A stretch of DNA of 64,000 nt, taken from contig NZ_CP076543.1 in assembly GCF_030440515.1 (NCBI RefSeq), positions 5,528,501-5,592,500 of the forward strand, read 5' to 3'. The notes below the pieces were generated by a model. The model worked only from the letters and a program-made list of their open reading frames with translations. It searched no databases and was not told the origin of the DNA. Positions 17,097-24,958 of the stretch are shown here, piece after piece (position 1 is the first letter of the stretch; every line of letters starts with the position of its first letter). Source of the stretch: Streptomyces xanthophaeus (GTDB lineage: Bacteria > Actinomycetota > Actinomycetes > Streptomycetales > Streptomycetaceae). A program made the translations under genes and the position numbers.

Positions 17097-17825
17097 ATGC
17101 TGACGGCCCGACAGAGACTGCAGGCACTCCCGGCGCTCCCGCCCCTCCAGGCGCTCCTGACCTTTCCGGCGCTCCTGGCACTTCTGACGCTGTGCCTCGC
17201 GCTGCCGACGGCCTCCCCGGCGCTGGCCTCCACCCGCAGTCCGGTGGTCTTCGTGCACGGCTACAACGCCGACCCGGGGGTCTGGGGAGCCCTGCGCGCG
17301 GACCTGCGCGCCGCCGGGTACACCGACGCGGAGCTCTTCTCCTTCGGCTACGACACCCATCAGTCCGTCAACGAGGTCCTCGCCGGGCGGCTCGGCGCCT
17401 ACGTCGACCAGGTCCGCCGGGAGACCGGCGCCGCCAAGGTCGACGTCGTCGCGCACTCCTTCGGCTCACTGGTCAGCCGCTGGTACGTGAAGTTCGGCGG
17501 CGGCGCGGCCGCCGTGGACCACTGGGTCTCGCTGGCCGGACCCAACCGGGGCACCTCCACCGCCTGGGCCTGCGCGCTGTGGGACCAGGCGTGCCGGGAC
17601 ATGACCCCCGGGTCGTACGTGGTGAAGAACCTGAACGGCGGAGACGAGACCCCGGGCGCGGTGAAGTACGCGACCTTCTGGTCCGACTGCGACGAGATCG
17701 TCAACCCGGACGACAGCGTCCCGCTGACCGGAGCCGCCAACACGCCGGTCGGCTGCCTGGGGCACAACGACCTGCTCGGTGACGACAGCACCTCGGCCGG
17801 GGTCCGCGCCTTCCTCTCCTCCTAG
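17097..17825 (+). CDS. Secreted lipase/esterase, alpha/beta hydrolase (class 2 lipase)
   Basis: Protein of 242 aa. It has a very leucine-rich signal sequence (residues 1-44, with repeating QALPALPPLQAL-type units) ending in SPALAS. The mature enzyme begins SPVVFVHGYNADPGVWG (oxyanion hole HG). The nucleophile is in VDVVAHSFGSLVSRWY (AHSFG, as in Bacillus LipA), Asp probably in VNPDDSVPL and His in CLGHNDLL. Two Cys pairs (CALWDQAC, CDE and CLG) could form disulfides. ATG 17097 has GAGGGG upstream. Its TAG and the stop of the convergent gene share one CTAG (17822-17825). Confidence 0.88.
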   Translation: MLTARQRLQALPALPPLQALLTFPALLALLTLCLALPTASPALASTRSPVVFVHGYNADPGVWGALRADLRAAGYTDAELFSFGYDTHQSVNEVLAGRLGAYVDQVRRETGAAKVDVVAHSFGSLVSRWYVKFGGGAAAVDHWVSLAGPNRGTSTAWACALWDQACRDMTPGSYVVKNLNGGDETPGAVKYATFWSDCDEIVNPDDSVPLTGAANTPVGCLGHNDLLGDDSTSAGVRAFLSS

Positions 17826-18382
17826 AGGGTGTCGTCCAGGGAGAACCGCTGCAGCAGGCCGTAGGTGAACTCCGCCACGCAGGGCCGTCCCCGCGCGGCG
17901 AAGGCCAGGCGCCAGCGGGTCGGCGCGGTGCCCTCCATCGGCCGGACCGGGGCGAAGGCCCGCGCCACCTCGTCCACCGTCGCCGACCAGGGCCGCAGAT
18001 CGTCCGGCGACTCCAGTACGGGCCCCCGCGCGCCCGGGGCCCGCACCAGCCACTCGTTCCACACGGCCCCGTCCGGCGCGGCCAGCACCTCGAAGCGCAG
18101 GTCCGGCCAGAGAGGCAGCGGCCACAGCAGGGCCTCGCACTCCAGGTCGCCGATCGTGCGGTGCTCGGCGGACTCCGGCGCACCGAGCACCGAGCGGTAC
18201 CGGGTCAGGGCCCCGCGGGAGCGGGGTGAGCGCACCATCGCCTGCCAGTGCTTGTTCGCCGCCCGCTGGTCCGCGAGCGAGGCGCCCAGCCGGCGACGGG
18301 CCTCGTCGGCGAGGTCCGGCTGGAAATCGGCCATCCGCCGCAAGAGCACCAACTGGAATCCGGTCGGCCCGAAAGATGTCAT
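17822..18382 (-). CDS. Conserved hypothetical protein
   Basis: Protein of 186 aa, cytoplasmic, with no membrane segment. It begins MTSFGPTGFQLVLLRRMADFQPDLADEARRRLG and contains many Trp/Pro residues in the middle (LLWPLPLWPDLRFEVL). No family is recognised with confidence. It is divergent from the zinc-ribbon protein gene (78 bp) and convergent with the lipase, with which it shares a CTAG stop palindrome. The start at 18382 lacks a Shine-Dalgarno. Confidence 0.7.
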   Translation of the reverse strand: MTSFGPTGFQLVLLRRMADFQPDLADEARRRLGASLADQRAANKHWQAMVRSPRSRGALTRYRSVLGAPESAEHRTIGDLECEALLWPLPLWPDLRFEVLAAPDGAVWNEWLVRAPGARGPVLESPDDLRPWSATVDEVARAFAPVRPMEGTAPTRWRLAFAARGRPCVAEFTYGLLQRFSLDDTL

Positions 18383-18460
18383 GGAAGGAACGATTCCACA
18401 CAGGATCCTTACGTTCTCGGGATCCGGATGTTGCCGCGGACCACGTAGCCTGCGGGCGCC

Positions 18461-19177
18461 ATGAACTATTGCCACGCCTGCCGGAGGCACCTCAACGGCG
18501 CACTGGCGTGCGCCGGATGCGGAACCCCCGCCGAGTACCTGATACCCGCCGCCTCCAGTGCCGCGCCGCCCGCCGGGCCCGCCGCCGGGGCGCCCGTCCC
18601 CGGACCGCCGACCGCACTGGCCGAGGTCTTCGCCGACTCGCTCGTCGTGCTGTCCGAGCCGAACGAGCGGCGCGCCGGCGCCCGCCGCCGGGTCACGCAC
18701 CGGCGCCGCCGCCGGACCGTGCTGTCACTCTCGCTCGGCCTGCTGATCGCCGTCGGGGGCTCGATGGCGGTGGCCCGCATGGCCATCGACGGGGAGCGCA
18801 CCGACCGGGCCGCGACCGTGGTGCTGACCGACGACGGCCCGCAACAGCCCGCCCCGCTGCCCGACGCCCCGACGGCCGGTGCGCCCACGGGGCCGGGCAA
18901 GGCCACGGCGAAGGCCCCCGCCGCGGGTACGAAGACGGCCGGTGCCGCGGCGCCTTCCGGGAGCGTTGCGCAGCCGGGGCCGGCCTCGTCCGCCCCCGCG
19001 CCCGCGACGTCGGACCCGGCGTCCCGCACTCCCGGCCCGGGGCCGTCCGTAGGGAAGACCGCATCGGGGAAGCCGTCGCCGAGCGCCTCCGCGAGCACGC
19101 AGCCACCGTCGTCGTCGCCGTCCCCGACGCCGTCGCCCTCGCCGACCAAGAGCTGCTGGATCTTCTGCTGGTTCTAG
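18461..19177 (+). CDS. Zinc-ribbon membrane protein with Pro/Ser/Ala-rich exterior
   Basis: Protein of 238 aa. The N-terminal zinc ribbon MNYCHACRRHLNGALACAGCG provides two CxxC pairs. An Arg-rich stretch (RRRVTHRRRRR) precedes a single membrane helix VLSLSLGLLIAVGGSMAVA (about 87-105). About 120 residues of Pro/Ala/Ser/Thr-rich, probably extracellular, sequence then end in KSCWIFCWF. The Cys-aromatic tail recalls a streptomycete family of SPP-rich proteins with a conserved C-terminus; function unknown. Its TAG stop is part of the CTAG starting the second 158-bp element. Confidence 0.8.
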   Translation: MNYCHACRRHLNGALACAGCGTPAEYLIPAASSAAPPAGPAAGAPVPGPPTALAEVFADSLVVLSEPNERRAGARRRVTHRRRRRTVLSLSLGLLIAVGGSMAVARMAIDGERTDRAATVVLTDDGPQQPAPLPDAPTAGAPTGPGKATAKAPAAGTKTAGAAAPSGSVAQPGPASSAPAPATSDPASRTPGPGPSVGKTASGKPSPSASASTQPPSSSPSPTPSPSPTKSCWIFCWF

Positions 19178-19335
19178 GGGGTGTCTTGCCGATCATGCCG
19201 GGCTCGCGGGGCCTGGTGCCGCGCCTCGCCGCGTTGTCCTCGGTCGGCGACGCTCCGCGTCGCCTCCCTCGTCCGCCTTGCGATCCACGGCACCAGGCCC
19301 CGCTCCCTGATCCGGCCTGATCGACAAGACACCCC
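19178..19335. mobile_element. 158-bp MITE-like palindromic element, copy 2
   Basis: Same length and, read side by side, the same sequence as the copy at 13427-13584, including the two mismatches between its terminal repeats. It is flanked by CTAG at 19174-19177 and 19336-19339. It is again placed exactly between two convergent genes, whose TAG stops lie in these CTAGs. Identity of both copies suggests recent movement or gene conversion. The long hairpin should terminate transcription in both directions. Confidence 0.85.
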
Positions 19336-19758
19336 CTAGGCCAGCATGCGCCGCAGGAGGTCCCGCAGGACCGTCCGTTCCTCCACGGACAGCCCGGCGA
19401 GCGGTTCGCGGGCGAAGTCAAGTGACTCGCGCAGCCGCTCCGCGGTCAGCGTGCCCTCCTCGGTGGGGGCGGCCAGCTTCACCCGGCGGTCCGCCGGGTC
19501 CGGGCGGCGTTCGACCAGGCCGCGGGTCTCCAGGCGGTCGACGATGCCGGTCACGTTCGAGGGCTCGCACCGCAGCTTCAGCGCGATGCGCCGCATCGGC
19601 ATGGGCTCCAGGGAGAGCATGTTCAGCACCTTGGCCTGGGCACCGGTGAGCTGGTGGCTGGCGGCCGCGTGCTCGTACTCCATGTGATAGCGGGCCACGA
19701 CGTCGCCGATGAGCTCGACGACTTCGATGGTCACTGGGTCCACTCGGCGACTGGGCAT
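19336..19758 (-). CDS. MarR-family transcriptional regulator
   Basis: Protein of 140 aa. The winged-helix core includes LTGAQAKVLNMLSLEPMPMRRIALKLRCEPSNVTGIVDRLETRGLVERR, with the wing PDPADRRVKLAAPTEEG. A single Cys sits in the recognition helix region (LRCEPSN), not in the N-terminal position used by OhrR, so peroxide sensing by that mechanism is not evident. It is divergent from the reductase and Ohr genes, probably their repressor. ATG 19758 follows TACGCT with 6 nt between, a leaderless arrangement. Confidence 0.9.
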   Translation of the reverse strand: MPSRRVDPVTIEVVELIGDVVARYHMEYEHAAASHQLTGAQAKVLNMLSLEPMPMRRIALKLRCEPSNVTGIVDRLETRGLVERRPDPADRRVKLAAPTEEGTLTAERLRESLDFAREPLAGLSVEERTVLRDLLRRMLA

Positions 19759-19779
19759 GGAACCAGCGTACCCATTTAC

Positions 19780-19825
19780 TTGACAACATGAAATATCTAG
19801 GCGCATGGTTGTTTCACCTAGTGAA
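19780..19825 (+). promoter_or_regulatory. Divergent promoter and operator region of MarR / reductase
   Basis: TTGACA (19780-19785) with CATGGT (19804-19809) 18 bp downstream is a good promoter for the reductase. A palindrome TTCAC-CTA-GTGAA (19813-19825) overlaps its start of transcription and could be the MarR operator. The segment is distinctly AT-rich for this genome. Confidence 0.5.
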
Positions 19826-19853
19826 GCAATTTCGTTCTGACCAGGAGCGCCGC

Positions 19854-20876
19854 ATGTCCCAGATCCCCGCCGTCAGCCGCGAGTGGCACCTCATCCGTCG
19901 CCCGCAGGGCTGGCCCGTCGCCGAGGACTTCGCCCTGCGCGAGGTGCCCGTGTCCGCCGAGCCCGCCGCCGGCCGGATTCTCGTGCGCAACCTGCACATG
20001 TCCGTGGACCCCTACATGCGCGGCCGGATGAACGACGTGAAGTCGTACGTCCCGCCCTTCCAGCTGGACGAGCCGATGCAGGGCGGCGCGGTCGGCGAGA
20101 TCGTCGCCTCCGCCGCCGAGGGCTTCGCCGTGGGCGACCACGTCCTGCACATGCTGGGCTGGCGCGAGTACGCGGACCTCGACGCCGCGCACGTCGTCAA
20201 GGTGGACGCCTCGCTCGCCCCGCTCTCCGCCTACCTCGGCGTCCTCGGCATGCCGGGTCTGACCGCCTACGCCGGACTCTTCGAGGTGGCCTCCTTCAAG
20301 GAGGGTGACTCCGTCTTCGTCTCCGGCGCCGCCGGTGCGGTCGGCAGCCTCGTCGGCCAGTTCGCCAAGATCAAGGGCGCGTCCCGGGTCATCGGCTCCG
20401 CCGGCTCGGACGAGAAGGTGACGCTGCTCACGGAGAAGTACGGCTTCGACGCCGCCTTCAACTACAAGAACGGCCCCGTCGCCGAGCAGCTGCCGGCCGC
20501 CGCCCCCGAGGGCATCGACGTCTACTTCGACAACGTCGGCGGCGACCACCTCGAGGCGGCCATCTCCTCGATGAAGGTGAACGGCCGCGCCACCCTGTGC
20601 GGCGCGATCGCCGGCTACAACGACACCGAGGCCGCCCCCGGTCCGCGCAACCTGATGCAGGTCATCGGCAAGCGCCTGCGCCTCCAGGGCATCCTCGTCA
20701 ACGACCACAACGGACTGCAGCAGCAGTTCGTCCAGGACGTCGCCGGATGGCTGCGTTCCGGCGAGCTGCGGTACGACGAGACGGTCGTCGAGGGTGTCGA
20801 GAACGCCACCTCCGCCTTCCTCGGCATGCTGCGGGGCGAGAACACCGGAAAGATGATCGTTTCCTTCACCGGTTAG
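19854..20876 (+). CDS. NADP-dependent oxidoreductase, MDR / prostaglandin-reductase-like family
   Basis: Protein of 340 aa. The N-terminus with RILVRNLHMSVDPYMRGRM is diagnostic for the zinc-free PTGR/CurA-like MDR subfamily. The nucleotide-binding domain contains DSVFVSGAAGAVGSLVGQFAKIKG (AxxGxxG), and VYFDNVGGDHLEAAI follows. It reduces activated double bonds (enones, quinone-like compounds) with NADPH in the cytoplasm. CAGGAGCG precedes ATG 19854. With Ohr downstream and MarR upstream it forms an electrophile/peroxide defence unit. Confidence 0.9.
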   Translation: MSQIPAVSREWHLIRRPQGWPVAEDFALREVPVSAEPAAGRILVRNLHMSVDPYMRGRMNDVKSYVPPFQLDEPMQGGAVGEIVASAAEGFAVGDHVLHMLGWREYADLDAAHVVKVDASLAPLSAYLGVLGMPGLTAYAGLFEVASFKEGDSVFVSGAAGAVGSLVGQFAKIKGASRVIGSAGSDEKVTLLTEKYGFDAAFNYKNGPVAEQLPAAAPEGIDVYFDNVGGDHLEAAISSMKVNGRATLCGAIAGYNDTEAAPGPRNLMQVIGKRLRLQGILVNDHNGLQQQFVQDVAGWLRSGELRYDETVVEGVENATSAFLGMLRGENTGKMIVSFTG

Positions 20877-20940
20877 GCTCACTGCACACCGTCGTGATCG
20901 TGGGCGCGACTCACGGCGATTACCAGGAGGATTTTCCTTT

Positions 20941-21363
20941 ATGTCCATCCAGCAGTCCGACGTCGCCTACACCGCTGTCGCCACCGCCGAGAACGGCCGT
21001 GACGGTCGCGTCGCCACCAACGACGGCCAGCTCGACGTCGTCGTGAACCCGCCGAAGGAGCTCGGTGGCAGCGGCGCCGGTACCAACCCGGAGCAGCTGT
21101 TCGCCGCCGGCTACAGCGCCTGCTTCCAGGGCGCCCTGGGCGTCGTCGCGAAGAACGTGAACGCCGACATCTCCGGCTCCACGGTCACCGCCGAGGTCGG
21201 CATCGGCAAGAACGACGAGGGCTTCGGCCTGATCGTCAAGATCTCCGCCGTGATCCCGAACGTGGACGCCGCCACCGCCAAGGACCTCATCGAGAAGGCC
21301 CACGAGGTCTGCCCGTACTCCAAGGCGACCCGCGGCAACATCACCGTCGAGCTCGCCGTCTGA
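20941..21363 (+). CDS. ohr: Organic hydroperoxide resistance protein, OsmC/Ohr family
   Basis: Protein of 140 aa, normal for Ohr. The redox Cys pair is clear: AGYSACFQGALG (about residue 60) and HEVCPYSKATRGN (about 125). VNPPKELGGSGAGTNPEQLFAAGYSAC is the family signature. It reduces organic hydroperoxides using a lipoyl-type thiol donor. CAGGAGG stands before ATG 20941. It lies 64 bp behind the reductase, probably in the same transcript, and ends at a strong terminator 16 bp downstream. Confidence 0.95.
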   Translation: MSIQQSDVAYTAVATAENGRDGRVATNDGQLDVVVNPPKELGGSGAGTNPEQLFAAGYSACFQGALGVVAKNVNADISGSTVTAEVGIGKNDEGFGLIVKISAVIPNVDAATAKDLIEKAHEVCPYSKATRGNITVELAV

Positions 21364-21378
21364 TCCGGCGCTCGCAGC

Positions 21379-21414
21379 GCGAAGGCCGCACCCCGACCGG
21401 GGTGCGGCCTTCGC
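21379..21414 (+). terminator. Terminator behind ohr
   Basis: A 16-bp perfect stem, GCGAAGGCCGCACCCC and its complement, with a GACC loop. There is no T-run, as is common in streptomycetes. It closes the reductase-ohr unit just before the next promoter. Confidence 0.85.
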
Positions 21415-21428
21415 CGTAAACTGACCCC

Positions 21429-22229
21429 ATGCGTGATCTTGCGGGGGGCTTCCGGTATCTGCTGGCCGGACAGCGATGGGTGTTCCGCCACGGCCGGTGG
21501 CTGGGCTTCGGGCTGCTGCCCGGGCTCGTGGCGCTCGTCCTCTACGCGGGCGCCCTGATCGGGCTCGGTTACGGGGCCGACGACCTGACCGCCTGGGCCA
21601 CCCCCTTCGCCGACGACTGGTCCTCGCCCTGGCTCCCGCTCTTCCGCGGGTTCCTGACCGCCCTGCTCTTCAGCCTCGGGCTGTTCCTCGCGGTGATCAC
21701 CTTCACCGCCGTGACCCTGCTGATCGGCCAGCCGTTCTACGAGTCCCTCTCGGAGCAGGTCGACCGCAGCGAGGGCGGCGAGGTGCCGCAGTCGGGGCTC
21801 CCGCTCTGGCTGGAGCTGTGGATCTCGGCCCGGGACAGCCTGAAGGTGCTCGTACGGGTGCTGCTGTACGGGATCCTGCTCTTCGCCCTCGGGTTCATCC
21901 CGGTGATCGGCCAGACGGTGATCCCGGTGCTCGGCTTCTGCGTCTCCGGGTACTTCCTGACCCAGGAGCTCACCGCCGTGGCCCTGCAGCGGCGCAAGGT
22001 GGAGCTGCCCGACCGGCTGGAGCTGATGCGCTCGCGGCGGATGCTGGTGCTGGGCTTCGGGGTGCCGCTGGTGCTGGCGTTCCTGGTGCCGCTGGTCGCG
22101 GTGTTCCTGATGCCGGGCGCGGTGGCAGGCGCCACGCTGATGGCCCGCGACCTCATGCGGAGCGACGAGGCCCCGGCCGCCGAGACCACGCCCGCGGGAT
22201 TCGGACCGCCGCCGCCCGCGTACTCCTAG
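21429..22229 (+). CDS. EI24 / CysZ-like multi-pass membrane protein
   Basis: Protein of 266 aa. It begins MRDLAGGFRYLLAGQRWVFRHGRWLGFGLLPGLVAL, typical of the EI24 domain. Four to five hydrophobic helices follow, with the conserved LIGQPFYESLSEQVDR loop and a C-terminal Pro-rich tail (FGPPPPAYS). CysZ members import sulfate; the role of actinobacterial EI24 proteins is not established. ATG 21429 follows TAAACT (21417-21422) with 6 nt between, so the message is probably leaderless. Confidence 0.85.
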   Translation: MRDLAGGFRYLLAGQRWVFRHGRWLGFGLLPGLVALVLYAGALIGLGYGADDLTAWATPFADDWSSPWLPLFRGFLTALLFSLGLFLAVITFTAVTLLIGQPFYESLSEQVDRSEGGEVPQSGLPLWLELWISARDSLKVLVRVLLYGILLFALGFIPVIGQTVIPVLGFCVSGYFLTQELTAVALQRRKVELPDRLELMRSRRMLVLGFGVPLVLAFLVPLVAVFLMPGAVAGATLMARDLMRSDEAPAAETTPAGFGPPPPAYS

Positions 22230-22263
22230 CCGCGCGCCTGGGGCCGCGCCTTCGGGTCGCCGC

Positions 22264-22480
22264 CTACCGCTTCAGCAGCAGGACGGCCCCCGTCGTGTCC
22301 TCCGCGCCGTGCGCGGCCGGATCCGCGGCGAGCCGCCGGGCAGCAGGTCCATGTACGGGCTGATCAGCTCGGCGCTGACGCCCTGCTCCTGGGCGGTGCG
22401 CAGCATGGTGCCGCTGCCCGCGACCTGCATGGCCCGGTCGGACACCACTCCCGAGGTGAAGTCCCGCGAGGTCAGCGGCG
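22264..22480 (-). pseudogene. 3' remnant of an NAD(P)-dependent 6PGDH/imine-reductase-like gene
   Basis: Two minus-strand frames join into a family-like C-terminus. DRAMQVAGSGTMLRTAQEQG and VSAELISPYMDLLP lie in one frame, followed by RRLAADPAAHGAEDTTGAV and LLLKR-stop in the next. The shift falls near 22342, where CCCGG interrupts the frame. The upstream part of the gene is missing: the homology stops at about 22480, beside a CTAG-ended repeat. The assignment rests on the HGAEDTTGA-type tail of imine-reductase-like dehydrogenases and is tentative. The remnant is clearly not a complete gene. Confidence 0.5.
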
Positions 22481-22499
22481 TGGGGCGGCAAGCACCTGC

Positions 22500-22544
22500 C
22501 GGCCGACACCGCGTGAGCGCCAAGATCCGAAAGAGACGGCCTAG
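22500..22544. repeat. Partial CTAG-ended element (family B)
   Basis: Read on the minus strand from the CTAG at 22541-22544, the sequence is CTAGGCCGTCTCTTTCGG followed by ATCTTGG. It matches the right end of the element at 7683-7708 with few differences. The opposite end is not seen; the element abuts the decayed dehydrogenase remnant. The CTAG supplies the stop codon of the thioesterase-like gene. Confidence 0.6.
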
Positions 22545-23263
22545 GTGCGCGGCTGCACCCACAGGGCCTCGGCGACGGCGCACAGTTCGCCGTCGGCCGT
22601 GGCCAGGGCCGTGCCCACGGTGTACTTGCGGCCCGAGGACGACAGCATCCAGGCGTAGGAGACGAGCCCCTCGCCCACCGGCACCGGCCGCAGCAGCCGG
22701 GCGCCGAGCGCGGCCGTGACCGCACCGGCCGGGCGGCCGTCGAGCAGCCGCCCGGCCGCGTTCCCGGGACAGTCCAGCGCGCCCCACACCAGCTCGGGCG
22801 GCAGCAGCCCGTCCGCGCCGCCGAGTTCGGGCGCGGGCGTCCAGGCCGCGGCGACCAGCTCGCGGCCCGGCACCGTACCGCAGTGCAGGCGCAGCCCGGT
22901 GGCGGGCGTCCGGTCCAGGCCGCAGCCGAAGCAGTCGGCCTGACCGTCCGGCGGGTCCGCCCGGAAGGCCTCGGCCGCGGCCACGGCCCGGTCCCAGGAC
23001 GGGGCTTCGGGGGAGTCGGCGGAGGTCGCTTCGGCCGGGGTCGCCGCGGCCAGCAGCAGTTCGCCGTCCGTCAGCTCGCAGCCGCCGTCCGCGGTCGCGG
23101 CGAGCCGCACCGGCGCACCGGTCGGCACGGGCCGCCGGAAGTCCACCCGTACGTCCTTCGCCGCGGCCCGCGTGGCCAGTACGCCCGCCACGTAGCCGCC
23201 GAAGGCCACCCCCGGATATCCGTGGAGGCGTTCCGGAACCGTGATCGTCTCGAAGTCGCTCAT
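22541..23263 (-). CDS. Hotdog-fold thioesterase-like protein
   Basis: Protein of 240 aa. LHGYPGVAFGGYVAGVLA near the start and the second half (ALGARLLRPVPVGEGLVSYAWMLSSSGRKYTVGTALATADGELCAVAEALWV) resemble a double-hotdog thioesterase-family protein. A small CFGCGLDR motif lies mid-protein. It probably acts on an acyl-CoA or acyl-ACP, with no catalytic residue identified with certainty. ATG 23263 has GAGGTGG 5 nt upstream. It follows the nitrilase gene by 13 bp, likely one operon. Confidence 0.72.
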   Translation of the reverse strand: MSDFETITVPERLHGYPGVAFGGYVAGVLATRAAAKDVRVDFRRPVPTGAPVRLAATADGGCELTDGELLLAAATPAEATSADSPEAPSWDRAVAAAEAFRADPPDGQADCFGCGLDRTPATGLRLHCGTVPGRELVAAAWTPAPELGGADGLLPPELVWGALDCPGNAAGRLLDGRPAGAVTAALGARLLRPVPVGEGLVSYAWMLSSSGRKYTVGTALATADGELCAVAEALWVQPRT

Positions 23264-23276
23264 GGCGCCCACCTCA

Positions 23277-23996
23277 TCACACCGCGGCCGTCGCGACCGA
23301 GGCCGTCACCACCGAGGGCGTACGGTCGTCGGCCTCGGCCAGCAGGGCGCCGCCCGGGCCCCACACGGCCGAGCGGCCGCAGCCGGTCCACGGGCCGGCC
23401 GGGCCGGCGTGGTTGGCGAGGACCACGTACAGGCCGTGCTCCTTCGCGATCCCGGGGTACACGGTGGCGCGCTCGTGGATCCCGTCGCCCGTGCCGTACA
23501 GGGAGCTCGCCAGGTGGACCCGGCAGCCGTCGGCGGCGCCCCGGCCGGGCAGTTCGGGGAAGTGGTTGTCGAAGCAGATGCCCAGGCAGAAGCGGATCCC
23601 GCCGAGTTCGAAGCGCCCGTCGCCCCGGCCCGGCTCGAAGACCTCCCGCTCGTGCCGGTACAGGTGCTGCTTCGCGTACGTCGTCACGTGCGCGCCGTCC
23701 GCGTCGTGGACCAGCGTCGCGATGGCGGGGCGGGGGCCGCCGGTGGGCAGGGCGACGTTCACCGCGGTGGCGATCCCGGCGGAGCGCAGCGGATCCAGCC
23801 GGGGGTCGTCGGCGGCCGTCCACAGGCCCGGGTCGGCGGCCAGTGCGGCGAGCTCGTAGCCGGTGAGCGCGAGCTCGGGGAACACCACCAGTTCGGCGCC
23901 CTGTGCGCGGGCCGCGGCGGCGAGGTCCGCGGCCCGCGTGACGTTGGTCCGGACATCGGCGGGGGCGCAGGCCAGCTGCGCTGCGGCGATCTTCAC
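23277..23996 (-). CDS. Carbon-nitrogen hydrolase (nitrilase superfamily)
   Basis: Protein of 239 aa. The Glu-Lys-Cys triad is visible: Glu in LVVFPELALTGYE (about 41), Lys in TYAKQHLYRHE and Cys in IRFCLGICFDNHFPEL. It hydrolyses an amide or nitrile, substrate unknown. It is slightly shorter than typical members (260-280 aa). GTG 23996 lies 4 bp after the stop of the LysR gene, and the thioesterase-like gene follows 13 bp on, giving a three-gene run. Confidence 0.88.
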   Translation of the reverse strand: MKIAAAQLACAPADVRTNVTRAADLAAAARAQGAELVVFPELALTGYELAALAADPGLWTAADDPRLDPLRSAGIATAVNVALPTGGPRPAIATLVHDADGAHVTTYAKQHLYRHEREVFEPGRGDGRFELGGIRFCLGICFDNHFPELPGRGAADGCRVHLASSLYGTGDGIHERATVYPGIAKEHGLYVVLANHAGPAGPWTGCGRSAVWGPGGALLAEADDRTPSVVTASVATAAV

Positions 23997-24000
23997 CCGG

Positions 24001-24900
24001 TCAGGATGCCAGCCCGGCCGCGACCTCCTTCAGCAGGGCCAGGAAGGCGAGGGCGGCGGGGGAGGGGGCGATCCCGGGCGGGGTGGCGGCGTAGACCCGG
24101 CGGCGCGGGGTGTCGTCCGGGTGCAGGGGGACCAGCGCGAGGTCGGCCCGCGCCGAGGAGGCGGCGAGCGCCGGGATCAGGGTGACGCCGAGCCCGGCCG
24201 CGACGAAGCCCTGCTTGGCGGTCCAGTCGGCGGCGAGGAAACCGGTGCGCGGGCGGAAGCCGCCGGCCAGCGCGGAGTGCATGAGGGTCTCCTCGGGCCG
24301 GGTGTCGGCCGCGATCCACTCCTCGTCGGCCAGTTCTGCCAGCCGTACGCCGGCGCGCCCGGCGAGCCGGTGGCCGCCCGGCAGGGCCACGTACATCCGC
24401 TCGTCGAGCAGGTGGTGCGGGGTGCAGCCGCGCGGCGGCTCCGCGGAGGTGTCGGCGACCACGGCGAGGTCGAGGTCCCCGGCGGCGAGCAGGGCCAGGT
24501 GCTTGGCGGAGGGGCCCTCGGTGCGGACGACGGCCACGGCGGGGTGGCGGCTGCGGAAGGCGGCCAGCGTGCGGGGCAGCAGGGCGGCGTCGGCGGTGGA
24601 GATGGCGCCGATCCGCAGCCGCCCGGCGCCGAGGGTGCGCAGCGCGTCGAGTTCGGCGCGGGCGGTGCGCAGCCGCTCGCCGACGGCCTCGGCGTGCGGG
24701 AGCAGGATGCGGCCGGCCTCGGTCAGGCGGACCCCGCGGGGGAGGCGGTCGAAGAGAGGGGTGCCCCATTCGTCCTCCAGGGTCTGGATCTGCCGGGAGA
24801 CGGCGGACTGGGTGTAGCCCAGGGAGCGGGCGGCGGCGGTGAAGGAGGCCAGGCGGGCCACGCTCAGGAAGACCTCGTACAGGCTGTGCGAAGCAGGCAT
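24001..24900 (-). CDS. LysR-family transcriptional regulator
   Basis: Protein of 299 aa. The N-terminal HTH is [40 protein letters not shown]. The effector domain (about 90-295) has the periplasmic-binding-protein fold ([37 protein letters not shown]). ATG 24900 follows TAGCAT with 7 nt between and no Shine-Dalgarno, so it is probably leaderless; an ATG at 24909 is an alternative. It is divergent from a dehydrogenase gene with a LysR-type box between them. Confidence 0.92.
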   Translation of the reverse strand: MPASHSLYEVFLSVARLASFTAAARSLGYTQSAVSRQIQTLEDEWGTPLFDRLPRGVRLTEAGRILLPHAEAVGERLRTARAELDALRTLGAGRLRIGAISTADAALLPRTLAAFRSRHPAVAVVRTEGPSAKHLALLAAGDLDLAVVADTSAEPPRGCTPHHLLDERMYVALPGGHRLAGRAGVRLAELADEEWIAADTRPEETLMHSALAGGFRPRTGFLAADWTAKQGFVAAGLGVTLIPALAASSARADLALVPLHPDDTPRRRVYAATPPGIAPSPAALAFLALLKEVAAGLAS

Positions 24901-24915
24901 GGCAGCCATGCTAGA

Positions 24916-24936
24916 CATTCGCTTGTCGCATGAATG
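24916..24936. promoter_or_regulatory. LysR-type operator in divergent promoter
   Basis: CATTC-N11-GAATG is a perfect 5-bp-arm palindrome containing the T-N11-A core of LysR boxes. It is located between the LysR start (24900) and the dehydrogenase start (24959). It likely serves autorepression and activation of the dehydrogenase. Confidence 0.55.
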
Positions 24937-24958
24937 GGCCCCGCCTAGCGTCAGGGGA

